Of a DNA stretch of 47,931 bases, positions 1 to 7,854 are shown piece by piece. The position numbers and the translations under genes were made by a program. The notes under the pieces were generated by a model. It ran no database searches. It was given only the letters and a program-made list of their open reading frames with translations, and was not told the origin of the DNA. The DNA is taken from NCBI GenBank assembly GCA_030612665.1, contig JAUWNL010000004.1, forward strand, positions 1 to 47,931. Direction: 5' to 3'. Each line of letters opens with the position of its first letter. Position 1 is the first letter of the stretch. Source of the stretch: an archaeon. Its GTDB lineage: Archaea; Nanobdellota; Nanobdellia; Pacearchaeales; UBA284.

Positions 1-15
1 AACTATTTCTAAGTA

Positions 16-120
16 TGGGACCGATGGGGCTCGAACCCACGACACCTTGGTATCCTCAAAGCTTAAGCTTTGACCTAAGCTTATAAAAGCCAAGTGCTCT
101 ACCAACTGAGCTACGGTCCC
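16..120 (-). tRNA. tRNA-Lys (anticodon TTT) with a ~32-nt intron at the canonical 37/38 position
   Basis: Minus strand GGGACCG-TA-GCTC-AGTTGGTA-GAGC-A-CTTGG-CTTTTA[intron]-CCAAG-GTGTC-GTGGG-TTCGAGC-CCCAT-CGGTCCC; the intron contains the perfect palindrome TCAAAGCTTAAGCTTTGA. Confidence 0.93.
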
Positions 121-171
121 GTAACTCAGAAAAGAAAAATGAATTTAAAAATTTATCTTTCTATGTTTCTA

Positions 172-852
172 CTATTTCCAATAGTCAATTTCTCTATAGA
201 CTTTCAATGTTAAGTCTTCGAGGACTGGCATTAAATTTCCATCAAAATTGCTTCCATATTCTGGATCAATTGTAAATACAAAGTTATGCCTGCGACATAA
301 AGCAGTGTAGTCGTTATAGACAATACAATCATCTTCTATCTTTTTACCAGCATTGTACATTGAATTAAAGTAAGCTTCAGCGCCACCAACTTCATGGAAT
401 CTTGACAAAGTCACCATCAACTTGGCTGCTTTGATAGGTGTTCCCCACCATTTCACTTTACATTCATCTACTCCAATACATAATGACCTTCTTGCTCCGT
501 TATCAACACCTGCTGATGCAATAAGATATGGTTCTGTACCAGAATATTGCCATCCCTCATATGCGTTTTGCTCATTCATAAAAGACAAAATTTCTTTTGC
601 TTCTGTTATAATAACCCGGTCTTCTGGTTCTTGTTCAAGTGATTCTTGTTCTTCAATGACCCTTCCGTCTGTTGGACTTGGTGGACTCATTGTTAAGGCC
701 ATAATAACTATAGCTACAACAATAATAGCCACTACTCCAAGAATAAGTAAGGTTATTGGAAGACTGCTTTTTGCTTCTACTTCTCTGGCTTCAATTTTAG
801 GTTTTTCAGTATTTGTTTTTGTTTTTTTCCTCTTAGCCTTTGGTTTTACCAT
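172..852 (-). CDS. Hypothetical membrane-anchored protein with one N-terminal TM helix
   Basis: 226-aa ORF; basic N-terminus, hydrophobic segment ITLLILGVVAIIVVAIVIMAL, then a soluble domain. Confidence 0.7.
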   Translation of the reverse strand: MVKPKAKRKKTKTNTEKPKIEAREVEAKSSLPITLLILGVVAIIVVAIVIMALTMSPPSPTDGRVIEEQESLEQEPEDRVIITEAKEILSFMNEQNAYEGWQYSGTEPYLIASAGVDNGARRSLCIGVDECKVKWWGTPIKAAKLMVTLSRFHEVGGAEAYFNSMYNAGKKIEDDCIVYNDYTALCRRHNFVFTIDPEYGSNFDGNLMPVLEDLTLKVYREIDYWK

Positions 853-939
853 TAAAATCCATAAATACCCTAACTTTTAAAGCTTTCGAAAGTGTGAGTT
901 TTTAGTAAGTTTTTTATATACTATGATATATATAATCTT

Positions 940-1161
940 ATGAAAAATAAAAAAGCCATAACTATGTTTGGAATAGCAGTTATCTTATTCATTGTTTTCA
1001 TATTGTTCTGGAACAACTTTAGTTTTGAGGCAGTTGGTGTTAACCTTCCAGCAGGTTTAGAAGGAGTAATACAGATAGTGACTTACGTTCCCTCAATGAT
1101 CTTGATTCTTTTAGGCATAGTCAACCTTGAAGGAAAAAAGAAAAAGAAAAGGGGAAAGTAA
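940..1161 (+). CDS. Small two-TM hypothetical protein
   Basis: 73-aa ORF, two hydrophobic helices, lysine-rich C-terminus. Confidence 0.6.
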   Translation: MKNKKAITMFGIAVILFIVFILFWNNFSFEAVGVNLPAGLEGVIQIVTYVPSMILILLGIVNLEGKKKKKRGK

Positions 1162-1284
1162 AAACCCACATTTGTTAATAAATGCCAAGATAAGAGCTTT
1201 TTGAGAGTTATTATTACTATTATTATCTTTTATTGTTATCTTTTATTATTATTTTTGATTATTTTTTCTTGCCTAATGAGACCT

Positions 1285-1307
1285 AGACATATGTCCTGAA
1301 ACTATAC
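1285..1307 (+). promoter_or_regulatory. Shared motif GACATATGTCCYGAAMCTATAC, copy 1
   Basis: Matches 30535-30556 with 2 differences; upstream of the TATA-like element of the SPFH gene. Confidence 0.45.
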
Positions 1308-1357
1308 AATAAAATATTAGGAGTAACCTTTATTAAGGTTGATTTTAGTTTATTTAT

Positions 1358-2128
1358 ATGGCAATATTTTCAAGTTGGATAACTTATATTATAATATTAA
1401 TAATTCTATATTTACTATCAGCATTAAAAGTTGTTAAAGAATATCAGAGGGGAGTTAAATTTACTTTAGGAAAATTTAGTGGCGTCATGAATCCTGGTTT
1501 GAAATTAGTTTTTCCTATATTCCAAAGCTGGCAAAGAGTTGATATAAGGATTAAAGCAATTGATGTTCCTGACCAAGATGCTATCACAAGAGATAATGTT
1601 TCTCTTAAAGTTAATGCAGTTCTTTATTACAAGGTTGCAGATTCAAAAAAAGCTATTATTGAAGTAGAGACATTTAATTATGCTGTATCTCAATTAGCTC
1701 AAACAACAATGAGGGATGTTGTTGGAGAAGTAACTTTAGATGAATTATTAAGTAAAAGAGATGCTGTATCTAAAAAAATAAGGGAAATTGTTGATAAAGC
1801 GACAGACCCTTGGGGAATAAAAGTAGAGTCTGTTGAATTAAAGCATGTTGAGTTGCCAGAGCAATTAAAGAGAACAATAGGCAAGGAAGCAGAAGCAGAA
1901 AGAGAAAAAAGAGCAGTTATTATTAAAGCCCGTGGTGAAGTTATGGCTGCTGATAACATGGCAAAAGCAGCAACAACATTAGCAAAGGCTCCTGGGGCAC
2001 TACACTTAAGAACTTTGCAGACTTTAAATGATTTAAGTTCTGATAAAAGCAATACTATTGTTCTGGGTCTTCCTTTAGAAATCTTAAGAGCTTTCGAGGG
2101 TAAAAAGGCAGATAAAAATAAAAAATAA
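1358..2128 (+). CDS. SPFH/Band 7 (stomatin-like) protein
   Basis: N-terminal TM followed by VVKEYQRGVKFTLGKFSGVMNPGLKLVFPIFQSWQRVDIR...VDIRIKAIDVPDQDAITRDNVSLKVNAVLYYKV. Confidence 0.95.
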   Translation: MAIFSSWITYIIILIILYLLSALKVVKEYQRGVKFTLGKFSGVMNPGLKLVFPIFQSWQRVDIRIKAIDVPDQDAITRDNVSLKVNAVLYYKVADSKKAIIEVETFNYAVSQLAQTTMRDVVGEVTLDELLSKRDAVSKKIREIVDKATDPWGIKVESVELKHVELPEQLKRTIGKEAEAEREKRAVIIKARGEVMAADNMAKAATTLAKAPGALHLRTLQTLNDLSSDKSNTIVLGLPLEILRAFEGKKADKNKK

Positions 2129-2353
2129 TTATTTCTTTTTCTTGCCTAATCTTATCTTTAAAACAAACTTGCTTAGATAGAACAAGATAAAAGCAACCAT
2201 TATGCTTGTAAATGTTACAAAGCCTGCTGCCAATATTTCTATTTGCTTTGCAGTTTCAAGTAAATTGAGATAATGCAGGCTTCCATAAATCCCTCCAGCA
2301 AGAAATAAAAAAATCAGTACAATGAATAATTCAATTTTATATATTTTTTCCAT
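2129..2353 (-). CDS. Small two-TM hypothetical protein
   Basis: 74-aa ORF; its 5' end is duplicated at 3841-3920. Confidence 0.6.
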   Translation of the reverse strand: MEKIYKIELFIVLIFLFLAGGIYGSLHYLNLLETAKQIEILAAGFVTFTSIMVAFILFYLSKFVLKIRLGKKKK

Positions 2354-2558
2354 TTTTTAAAGTAAAATGCCCTAGCCTAACGGTTAGGAAAAGTTAAACG
2401 CTCTTACTAAGTTATGGATTAAAAGTAGTTGAACTTTATAAAATTTGCCTCCTTAGAAAATTTTAAAATAGTCTCTATTTAGGACTAAATATAGAAAAAA
2501 GTTCTATAAATGATACTAAATAGGAAAGATTTATAAACCCCAAATACTTAAAAATAAT

Positions 2559-3803
2559 ATGGTCACAAAATATGATGTTTTTGAACTGGTATATAAAAAA
2601 CAGGCTCCTTTAAAAACAATTGAAGTGGTTAGAAATCTCAATAAAACCAAATCCGAATATAAAAATATCCATAGGATTTTAATGGAATTAGAAAAAAATA
2701 AGTTTTTAATTAAGAGTAAAGAAGGTTTTGAGGTAAAGAGAACAGATAAAACCAGATTATTATATAATCTAATTTATTATTGTGTACACAATAACATAAA
2801 TTATAATCTTTTGTTAGATGAAAAATTAGTGGGATTTGTTAATAAAGCTTTGAAAAAGAAAGAATTTCATCAAAAAGATATTAAAATTGATCCTAAAACT
2901 TTTAAGAAATATATTGAGATATTGAACAAATATGGCTTATTATTAATAATCTCTAGAAAACCCTTAAAAGTAAGGATATTTTATAACACCTTGATTAATA
3001 ATCTCTTAGTTTACTTTGATTTCAAATGCAGACTGATAAGAGAATTTATAATTAATTATTTAGATGAGATAGAAAAAGAGTTAATAATACATAAAAGATT
3101 GAGAAAAAAGAATGAAGCTGGCTATCAAAAAATTGTTAATGAATTTGAAATATCTTTTGTTCACCACAGTCTTGCTTTAGAAGGAAATCCTATTACATTG
3201 CCTGATACTATCAAAATCCTGAAAGACAAGATTATTCCTAGAAATCTTAAAATAGAAGATATCGATGAAGTCAAGAATTATCAAAATGCTATTCTTAAAA
3301 TGCTTAGAGATGCTCAGCAGAAAAAACCTCTTACAAAAGAGAGTATTTTAGAGTACCACAGATTAGCTATGTTGCACAGACCAAATATAGCTGGAAAAAT
3401 AAGGAAAATTCCAGTCCATATCAAGAAAAATCTTTATTTTAAAGTTGTTAAGGTATCTGAAATTAGACCAAAACTTAATCAGTTATTAGAAAGATACAGT
3501 AATTTCCTTAAAAAGAAAAAAAGCTCCATTAGAGAAATAATTAATTTTTCAGCTTACTTTCATAACGAATTCCAGCATATACATCCTTTTGAAGATGGAA
3601 ATAGTAGAATTACAAGACTTATTACTTTTCATTTACTTCACTCTAAAGGAATTCCAATGTTAGATATCCCATTTGGACTTCTAGATGAGTATCTTAGTTA
3701 TACTAAAGGTTCTAAGAAAAGAAATGATAAAAAGCTTTTTGAAAATTTACAACGGATAATTTTGTTTAATCTTAAAAAAATAAATGAGAAATTAACTTCT
3801 TAA
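2559..3803 (+). CDS. Fic-family protein with N-terminal winged-helix-like region, apparently catalytically intact
   Basis: Fic motif HIHPFEDGNSRITR; inhibitory-helix-like motif HHSLALEGN upstream. Confidence 0.92.
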   Translation: MVTKYDVFELVYKKQAPLKTIEVVRNLNKTKSEYKNIHRILMELEKNKFLIKSKEGFEVKRTDKTRLLYNLIYYCVHNNINYNLLLDEKLVGFVNKALKKKEFHQKDIKIDPKTFKKYIEILNKYGLLLIISRKPLKVRIFYNTLINNLLVYFDFKCRLIREFIINYLDEIEKELIIHKRLRKKNEAGYQKIVNEFEISFVHHSLALEGNPITLPDTIKILKDKIIPRNLKIEDIDEVKNYQNAILKMLRDAQQKKPLTKESILEYHRLAMLHRPNIAGKIRKIPVHIKKNLYFKVVKVSEIRPKLNQLLERYSNFLKKKKSSIREIINFSAYFHNEFQHIHPFEDGNSRITRLITFHLLHSKGIPMLDIPFGLLDEYLSYTKGSKKRNDKKLFENLQRIILFNLKKINEKLTS

Positions 3804-3835
3804 TATAAAATTTTCAATAGAACTCATTATTAATG

Positions 3836-3913
3836 AAAACTTCCGATAATCCCGACTGCAAGAAATATAAAAATCGGTACAATGAACAATTCAATTTTAT
3901 ATATTTTTTTCAT
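3836..3913 (-). pseudogene. Truncated copy of the 5' part of the 2129..2353 gene
   Basis: 3841-3920 aligns without gaps to 2281-2360 (10 mismatches in 80 by eye); encodes MKKIYKIELFIVPIFIFLAVGIIGSFH* versus MEKIYKIELFIVLIFLFLAGGIYGSLHYLN... Confidence 0.75.
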
Positions 3914-3942
3914 TTTTTAAATAATTTTTTTATTTTTCAAAA

Positions 3943-4356
3943 TTATTCTTCAAAAGGTATATTCGGATATCTGCAATTCCAAATGCATTCTCTCAATTCA
4001 TCAAGAATCCAAGAATGATATTCGGGATAATCCTTTTCATTGAGATAAGAAGTCATAGAACATTGGGAAATACATAAGTCCAAATGACTATGTTCGGTGT
4101 ATTCCTCTAGCCAGTCTTCAGAATTGCTTATAGCTAAATCATGATAACCTATTGTTGTCAATAACAATATACCTGCAATAACACTTACTACGAACAATGC
4201 AATTTTCCATTTTGTTGTTTTATTTTTCATCTCTTTATTCAAGAATTCTATTTTTTTAAAGTTATCTTTTATTAAGTCCAAGCAGGACATAGAACTACTG
4301 ACAGGGGTATTTTTATTCAACCAAACCAAACACTCTGGCCTCGCTTTATAGCCCAC
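3943..4356 (-). CDS. Hypothetical single-TM protein (start codon uncertain; GTG or internal ATG)
   Basis: 137-aa ORF with TM KIALFVVSVIAGILLLTTIGY. Confidence 0.5.
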   Translation of the reverse strand: MGYKARPECLVWLNKNTPVSSSMSCLDLIKDNFKKIEFLNKEMKNKTTKWKIALFVVSVIAGILLLTTIGYHDLAISNSEDWLEEYTEHSHLDLCISQCSMTSYLNEKDYPEYHSWILDELRECIWNCRYPNIPFEE

Positions 4357-4496
4357 AATATCACTAAAAAAAGAACAAATAATAAAAAATAAACAATAGA
4401 AGCACAGACATCTTTAGCAAAAAGATGCATTATTATAAAGAATAAACAAATTAGAGTGAGAAATATTGCTAAGATATTTATTAATTTTAAGATCAT
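4317..4496 (-). CDS. Small membrane protein (59 aa, below ORF-track cutoff), start overlapping the HNH stop codon (ATGA)
   Basis: Reads MILKLINILAIFLTLICLFFIIMHLFAKDVCASIVYFLLFVLFLVILWAIKRGQSVWFG*; ATGA overlap with the upstream ORF suggests translational coupling. Confidence 0.5.
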   Translation of the reverse strand: MILKLINILAIFLTLICLFFIIMHLFAKDVCASIVYFLLFVLFLVILWAIKRGQSVWFG

Positions 4497-4981
4497 TTTG
4501 TCTTTATTTTTTCATATGCTTGTCCATCTTTCCCTATAAAAATATCTCTTGTAACTCCCTTCTTTATTCTTCTTGGTTTTAATGCTTTAATACACATCTT
4601 AAAAAAAGTATCTATATCTTTTTTATCTAACAATTTTACAGCATATCTTATAAAATTAATGATGTGTTTTTTATCTTCATCATTATAGGCCTCTAAAAAA
4701 ACATTTCTAAATATTCTTTTATTTTTTAATAATTCTTCAAACCTTATTTTCCTATGAATATAGTTATGTTTTTCTTTAGTTAGAATTTGAAGATTAGAAA
4801 TTTCATTATTGACCTTAACTCCATCAATATGATGAACAACATACTTATTGAACTTCAAAGGATATCTATTTCTATTCTTTAGATAAATCTCATTAAAAGC
4901 AATTTGTCTATGGATCAAAAGAGAATGAGCTGGTGTTTCTTCAAGATATCCATTCTTATTTTTATAAGTCCTCTTAGCCAT
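4493..4981 (-). CDS. HNH endonuclease-like protein
   Basis: YVVHHIDGVKVNNEISNLQILTKEKHNYIHR matches the HNH core. Confidence 0.88.
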   Translation of the reverse strand: MAKRTYKNKNGYLEETPAHSLLIHRQIAFNEIYLKNRNRYPLKFNKYVVHHIDGVKVNNEISNLQILTKEKHNYIHRKIRFEELLKNKRIFRNVFLEAYNDEDKKHIINFIRYAVKLLDKKDIDTFFKMCIKALKPRRIKKGVTRDIFIGKDGQAYEKIKTK

Positions 4982-5071
4982 ATCTCTATTGAGAAATCTC
5001 TTTTTTTAAAGGTTTTTGTTTATAAATTTTGTACTGAAAGAGATGTTTTTTGTTTGGTGCTCCCGAGATTA

Positions 5072-5371
5072 TTAGATCAGACGAGTGATTAAATAAAATA
5101 CTACAATAAGGATTATGTAGAAATTAATCTTCTTTTGAATATTTTTCTTATCTATTTCATTTTTATTTTTTGAATTGATTATACTAGCAATACAAAGTCC
5201 AACAAACGAACCTCCAAATAAACCATAATTTGCCCAAAAAAGAAGTCCCCACCAAGAGCCATAAAGTAAAAATCCAATTATCCCTGCTATAAGTATTCCA
5301 GAAATTGCTCCCCCTATTAAGGCAGTTTCTGCAGGATATTTGGAAAGAAAAGATTCAACAGTTTTTTCCAT
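5072..5371 (-). CDS. Small membrane protein
   Basis: 99-aa ORF with several hydrophobic, glycine-rich helices. Confidence 0.6.
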   Translation of the reverse strand: MEKTVESFLSKYPAETALIGGAISGILIAGIIGFLLYGSWWGLLFWANYGLFGGSFVGLCIASIINSKNKNEIDKKNIQKKINFYIILIVVFYLITRLI

Positions 5372-5532
5372 GTTCTATAGAAAGCAAAGCACTATAAAAA
5401 TATTTTGTACTGAAATAGGGGTTTTATCAGGGTTTTGACGATTTTATTTAAATCCTCAAAAAACTTTAATTAGATATCCGTTATCCGTGTAACACCGAAA
5501 GATTTAAATACATCTAACGTCTATATTTTAAC

Positions 5533-6093
5533 ATGCAAATAGAAAGATTAGATGAAAAAGTAAAAGAAGCCAAAGAAGCAGTTAAAGATTTAGAAGAGCC
5601 CTTAAAGACAGAAGCTTTTAAAAAGATTTTAGATAAGCTTCTTGAAAGTCCTGCACAGGTTCAAAGGCCCAAAGCTTCACAACCCCTCGATAAAAGAAAA
5701 AAGAAAAAAAGAAGTACCAGTGGAAATCTTGGAAAAGCAGGAGTAAAAGCAAAAGAAAAATCAGAGAAAAAGAAAAGAGAACTTGCAACCAAGTTAAATA
5801 GAAGTCATTATCCAGATATTTACGATCTAAAGAAGATTCTTCCACAAGCGTTATATGTGCTTAATATTATGAAGAAAAAAGAGATCGGGGGTCTAACGCC
5901 ACCAGAGATTCGGTTTATATTGAAAGAAGTGTTTGGAATTAATCACAGTCCAGAATCAATAAGTGTATCTTTAAACAGAAGAGAAGCTAAAAAGTATACT
6001 GCTAGAAAGAGAATTGTTATTGGTAGAACTGTGGCGTATGTATATGAAATAATGAAGGCTGGAGAAGATTACTTAGATAAGATCAAGCAATAA
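5533..6093 (+). CDS. Hypothetical lysine-rich protein with possible C-terminal helix-turn-helix region
   Basis: 186-aa ORF preceded by BRE/TATA ACCGAAAGATTTAAATA (5495-5511). Confidence 0.65.
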   Translation: MQIERLDEKVKEAKEAVKDLEEPLKTEAFKKILDKLLESPAQVQRPKASQPLDKRKKKKRSTSGNLGKAGVKAKEKSEKKKRELATKLNRSHYPDIYDLKKILPQALYVLNIMKKKEIGGLTPPEIRFILKEVFGINHSPESISVSLNRREAKKYTARKRIVIGRTVAYVYEIMKAGEDYLDKIKQ

Positions 6094-6159
6094 TAATCAT
6101 GAAGATAAAACAGATGATGGAGAAGAACCAGACTTGTCTTGATGTTTTAGAACGTGGTC

Positions 6160-6216
6160 GTGAGGTGGTCGCCGTGCAGGTAGATTTACAGGCTCCACAC
6201 CTGAAATTTCCACCTC
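6160..6216. ncRNA. Candidate structured RNA (GC-rich nested hairpin; strand and class unresolved)
   Basis: TGAGGTGG (6160-6167) pairs with CCACCTCA (6209-6216); inner CAGGT (6176-6180) pairs with ACCTG (6198-6202); GC-rich island in AT-rich intergenic DNA. Confidence 0.45.
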
Positions 6217-6398
6217 ATGTAAAACACAATTAATATTACCTTAATCATAAATTAAACATATTTATAAAATTAACCTTTTTGTGGACAATTTTCGGACAGA
6301 GTATATCTTTTCTTGGACATTAAGAAATTATTCGGACTTAGTTACAAAAAGAAAAAACTATAAAAATTTTTCCATTATGAGATGGGTTCAAAGATCAA

Positions 6399-6521
6399 TT
6401 ACTTCTCGTCGTCTTTTTGATTTAGAAATTCCCAGAACTTGGTTAAATCTGGAAATTCTTTTCTAAAAAAATCTGGAATTGTGTCTTCCTCTTTTTCTTG
6501 CTCTTTTTTTGGATTTTCCAT
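6399..6521 (-). CDS. Candidate small acidic protein (40 aa)
   Basis: MENPKKEQEKEEDTIPDFFRKEFPDLTKFWEFLNQKDDEK*; TATA-like TTTAAAA at 6544-6550, about 25 nt upstream of the ATG, suggests a leaderless mRNA. Confidence 0.4.
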   Translation of the reverse strand: MENPKKEQEKEEDTIPDFFRKEFPDLTKFWEFLNQKDDEK

Positions 6522-6569
6522 CCAACGGGTTCAAAAACACCCTTTTTAAATGTTGTACTGAAAGAAAGG

Positions 6570-6642
6570 CGCCCCAGCCGAGATTCGAACTCGGATCGGA
6601 GCCTCGACAGGGCTCAATGCTAAACCATTACACTACTAGGGC
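6570..6642 (-). tRNA. tRNA-Asp (GTC)
   Basis: GCCCTAG...GAGCC-CTGTCGA-GGCTC...CTGGGGC-G cloverleaf. Confidence 0.95.
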
Positions 6643-6678
6643 ATATAAGAGACAAATGATTTTTATTTTTAAACCTTT

Positions 6679-7182
6679 TTAATATTTGAAGGGCCTTGTT
6701 CTCAGGAGCTTATCCATTTTATAAAGAAAGATTGGAACATCAAGCTCAGCTCTTTTGTATTCTGTCCATTGTTTGATTGGGAATTTTATAGTCACAATTC
6801 TTGCTGTCTTTTTTAGTTCTTCTTTGAACTTTCTTCTTAGTTTAGAATGATACATTGGGGAAAGAAATATGTAGACTAAATCAACTTCAGTGAGGTCAGC
6901 TTGAAAAAGGTCTTTACAATGAAATCTTAGCATATTATCAAGACCTTTTTGTTTAGCATTTTGCCTTGATTCAAGAACAAGACCTGGACTCCATTCATAA
7001 CCATCTCCAAAAGCATCAAACCTCTCAGCTCCCCTAATCAAAACCTCGCCCCATGAAGAACCAAGATCACAGAGTGTTTCTCCAGACTTAAGGTTTCCAA
7101 GTTTCAAGGCTTCATCAATTGTATCTGTTGTACTATACAAAACATTCGCGCCTTTTAATTCAAAATGATCAAATCCTAACAT
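6679..7182 (-). CDS. Class I SAM-dependent methyltransferase-like protein
   Basis: ETLCDLGSSWGEVLIRGAERF...GYEWSPGLVLESRQNAKQKGL Rossmann-type motifs. Confidence 0.8.
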   Translation of the reverse strand: MLGFDHFELKGANVLYSTTDTIDEALKLGNLKSGETLCDLGSSWGEVLIRGAERFDAFGDGYEWSPGLVLESRQNAKQKGLDNMLRFHCKDLFQADLTEVDLVYIFLSPMYHSKLRRKFKEELKKTARIVTIKFPIKQWTEYKRAELDVPIFLYKMDKLLRTRPFKY

Positions 7183-7423
7183 TTTATAATTTATTATCTT
7201 TGTTTATCTCCCTTTTTAAGAAGAAAGTGTTTTAAAAAGATTGTTATAATAAAAGAGACAAGAGACAAAAAAGACATAAGAGAAAGGTTTATAAAACAAA
7301 AAAAATTGGTTTATAAATCATAAGAGTTAGCATATAGATAGTATATGCAAAATATATAAGATATAGCTAGTTCTTAGAAAATTTAATAAGTTAAATAATA
7401 GAAATATAGGAGAAAAATATAAT

Positions 7424-7753
7424 ATGGCATACGGCGGATATAATAAGCGTAGAGGAGGCGGCGGAGGCTTTAATAAACGAAGAAGTTTCGGCGGTCCAAG
7501 AGAAATGCATAAGATAACATGTAGTGACTGTGGAAAGGAAGCAGAAGTTCCTTTCAAGCCAAGAGAAGGTACTCCAGTTTACTGTAGAGAGTGTTTCTTT
7601 AAAAGAAAAGGAATAACTCCAAGAGAACCAGAAGCTGAAGAGAAAACTGAAGAAGAAACTACAGAGGAAGAAACAAAAGAAGAACCTCAAGAAGAAGCTG
7701 AAGAAGAAAAGGTTGAAGAAGAAGCTGAAGAAAAAGAAAAGAAAGAAGAATAA
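7424..7753 (+). CDS. RGG-containing zinc-ribbon protein with Glu/Lys-rich tail
   Basis: MAYGGYNKRRGGGGGFNKRR...CSDCGKEAEVPF...YCRECFFKRKG then a Glu-rich tail. Confidence 0.8.
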   Translation: MAYGGYNKRRGGGGGFNKRRSFGGPREMHKITCSDCGKEAEVPFKPREGTPVYCRECFFKRKGITPREPEAEEKTEEETTEEETKEEPQEEAEEEKVEEEAEEKEKKEE

Positions 7754-7854
7754 ATATATACAATATATAATTTAATCTCTAGATTTTTTTAATTTTTTTT
7801 ATTTTATTTTTTTTTATTTTTTTTATTTATTGATTTTATTTTTTATTTATTTTA

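Noticed and set aside
422-880. 152-aa plus-strand ORF
   Set aside because: Antisense shadow of the 172..852 ORF, which has a sensible TM/soluble layout.
1208-1262. ATT-rich simple repeat
   Set aside because: Low-complexity AT tract common in this genome; no regular unit or function visible.
1699-2052. 117-aa minus-strand ORF
   Set aside because: Lies entirely within the confident SPFH gene on the opposite strand.
6100-6160. Possible C/D box sRNA (GATGATGG, TGATG-like strings)
   Set aside because: No convincing C/D/C'/D' box set with proper spacing.
6281-6682. ORFs 6281..6466 and 6479..6682 (plus)
   Set aside because: The second runs through tRNA-Asp; neither has recognisable protein character. 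The minus-strand 40-aa ORF fits better.
7327-7690. Minus-strand ORFs 7327..7557 and 7391..7690
   Set aside because: Antisense to the zinc-ribbon gene; Phe/Ser-rich composition reflects the complement of Glu/Lys codons.
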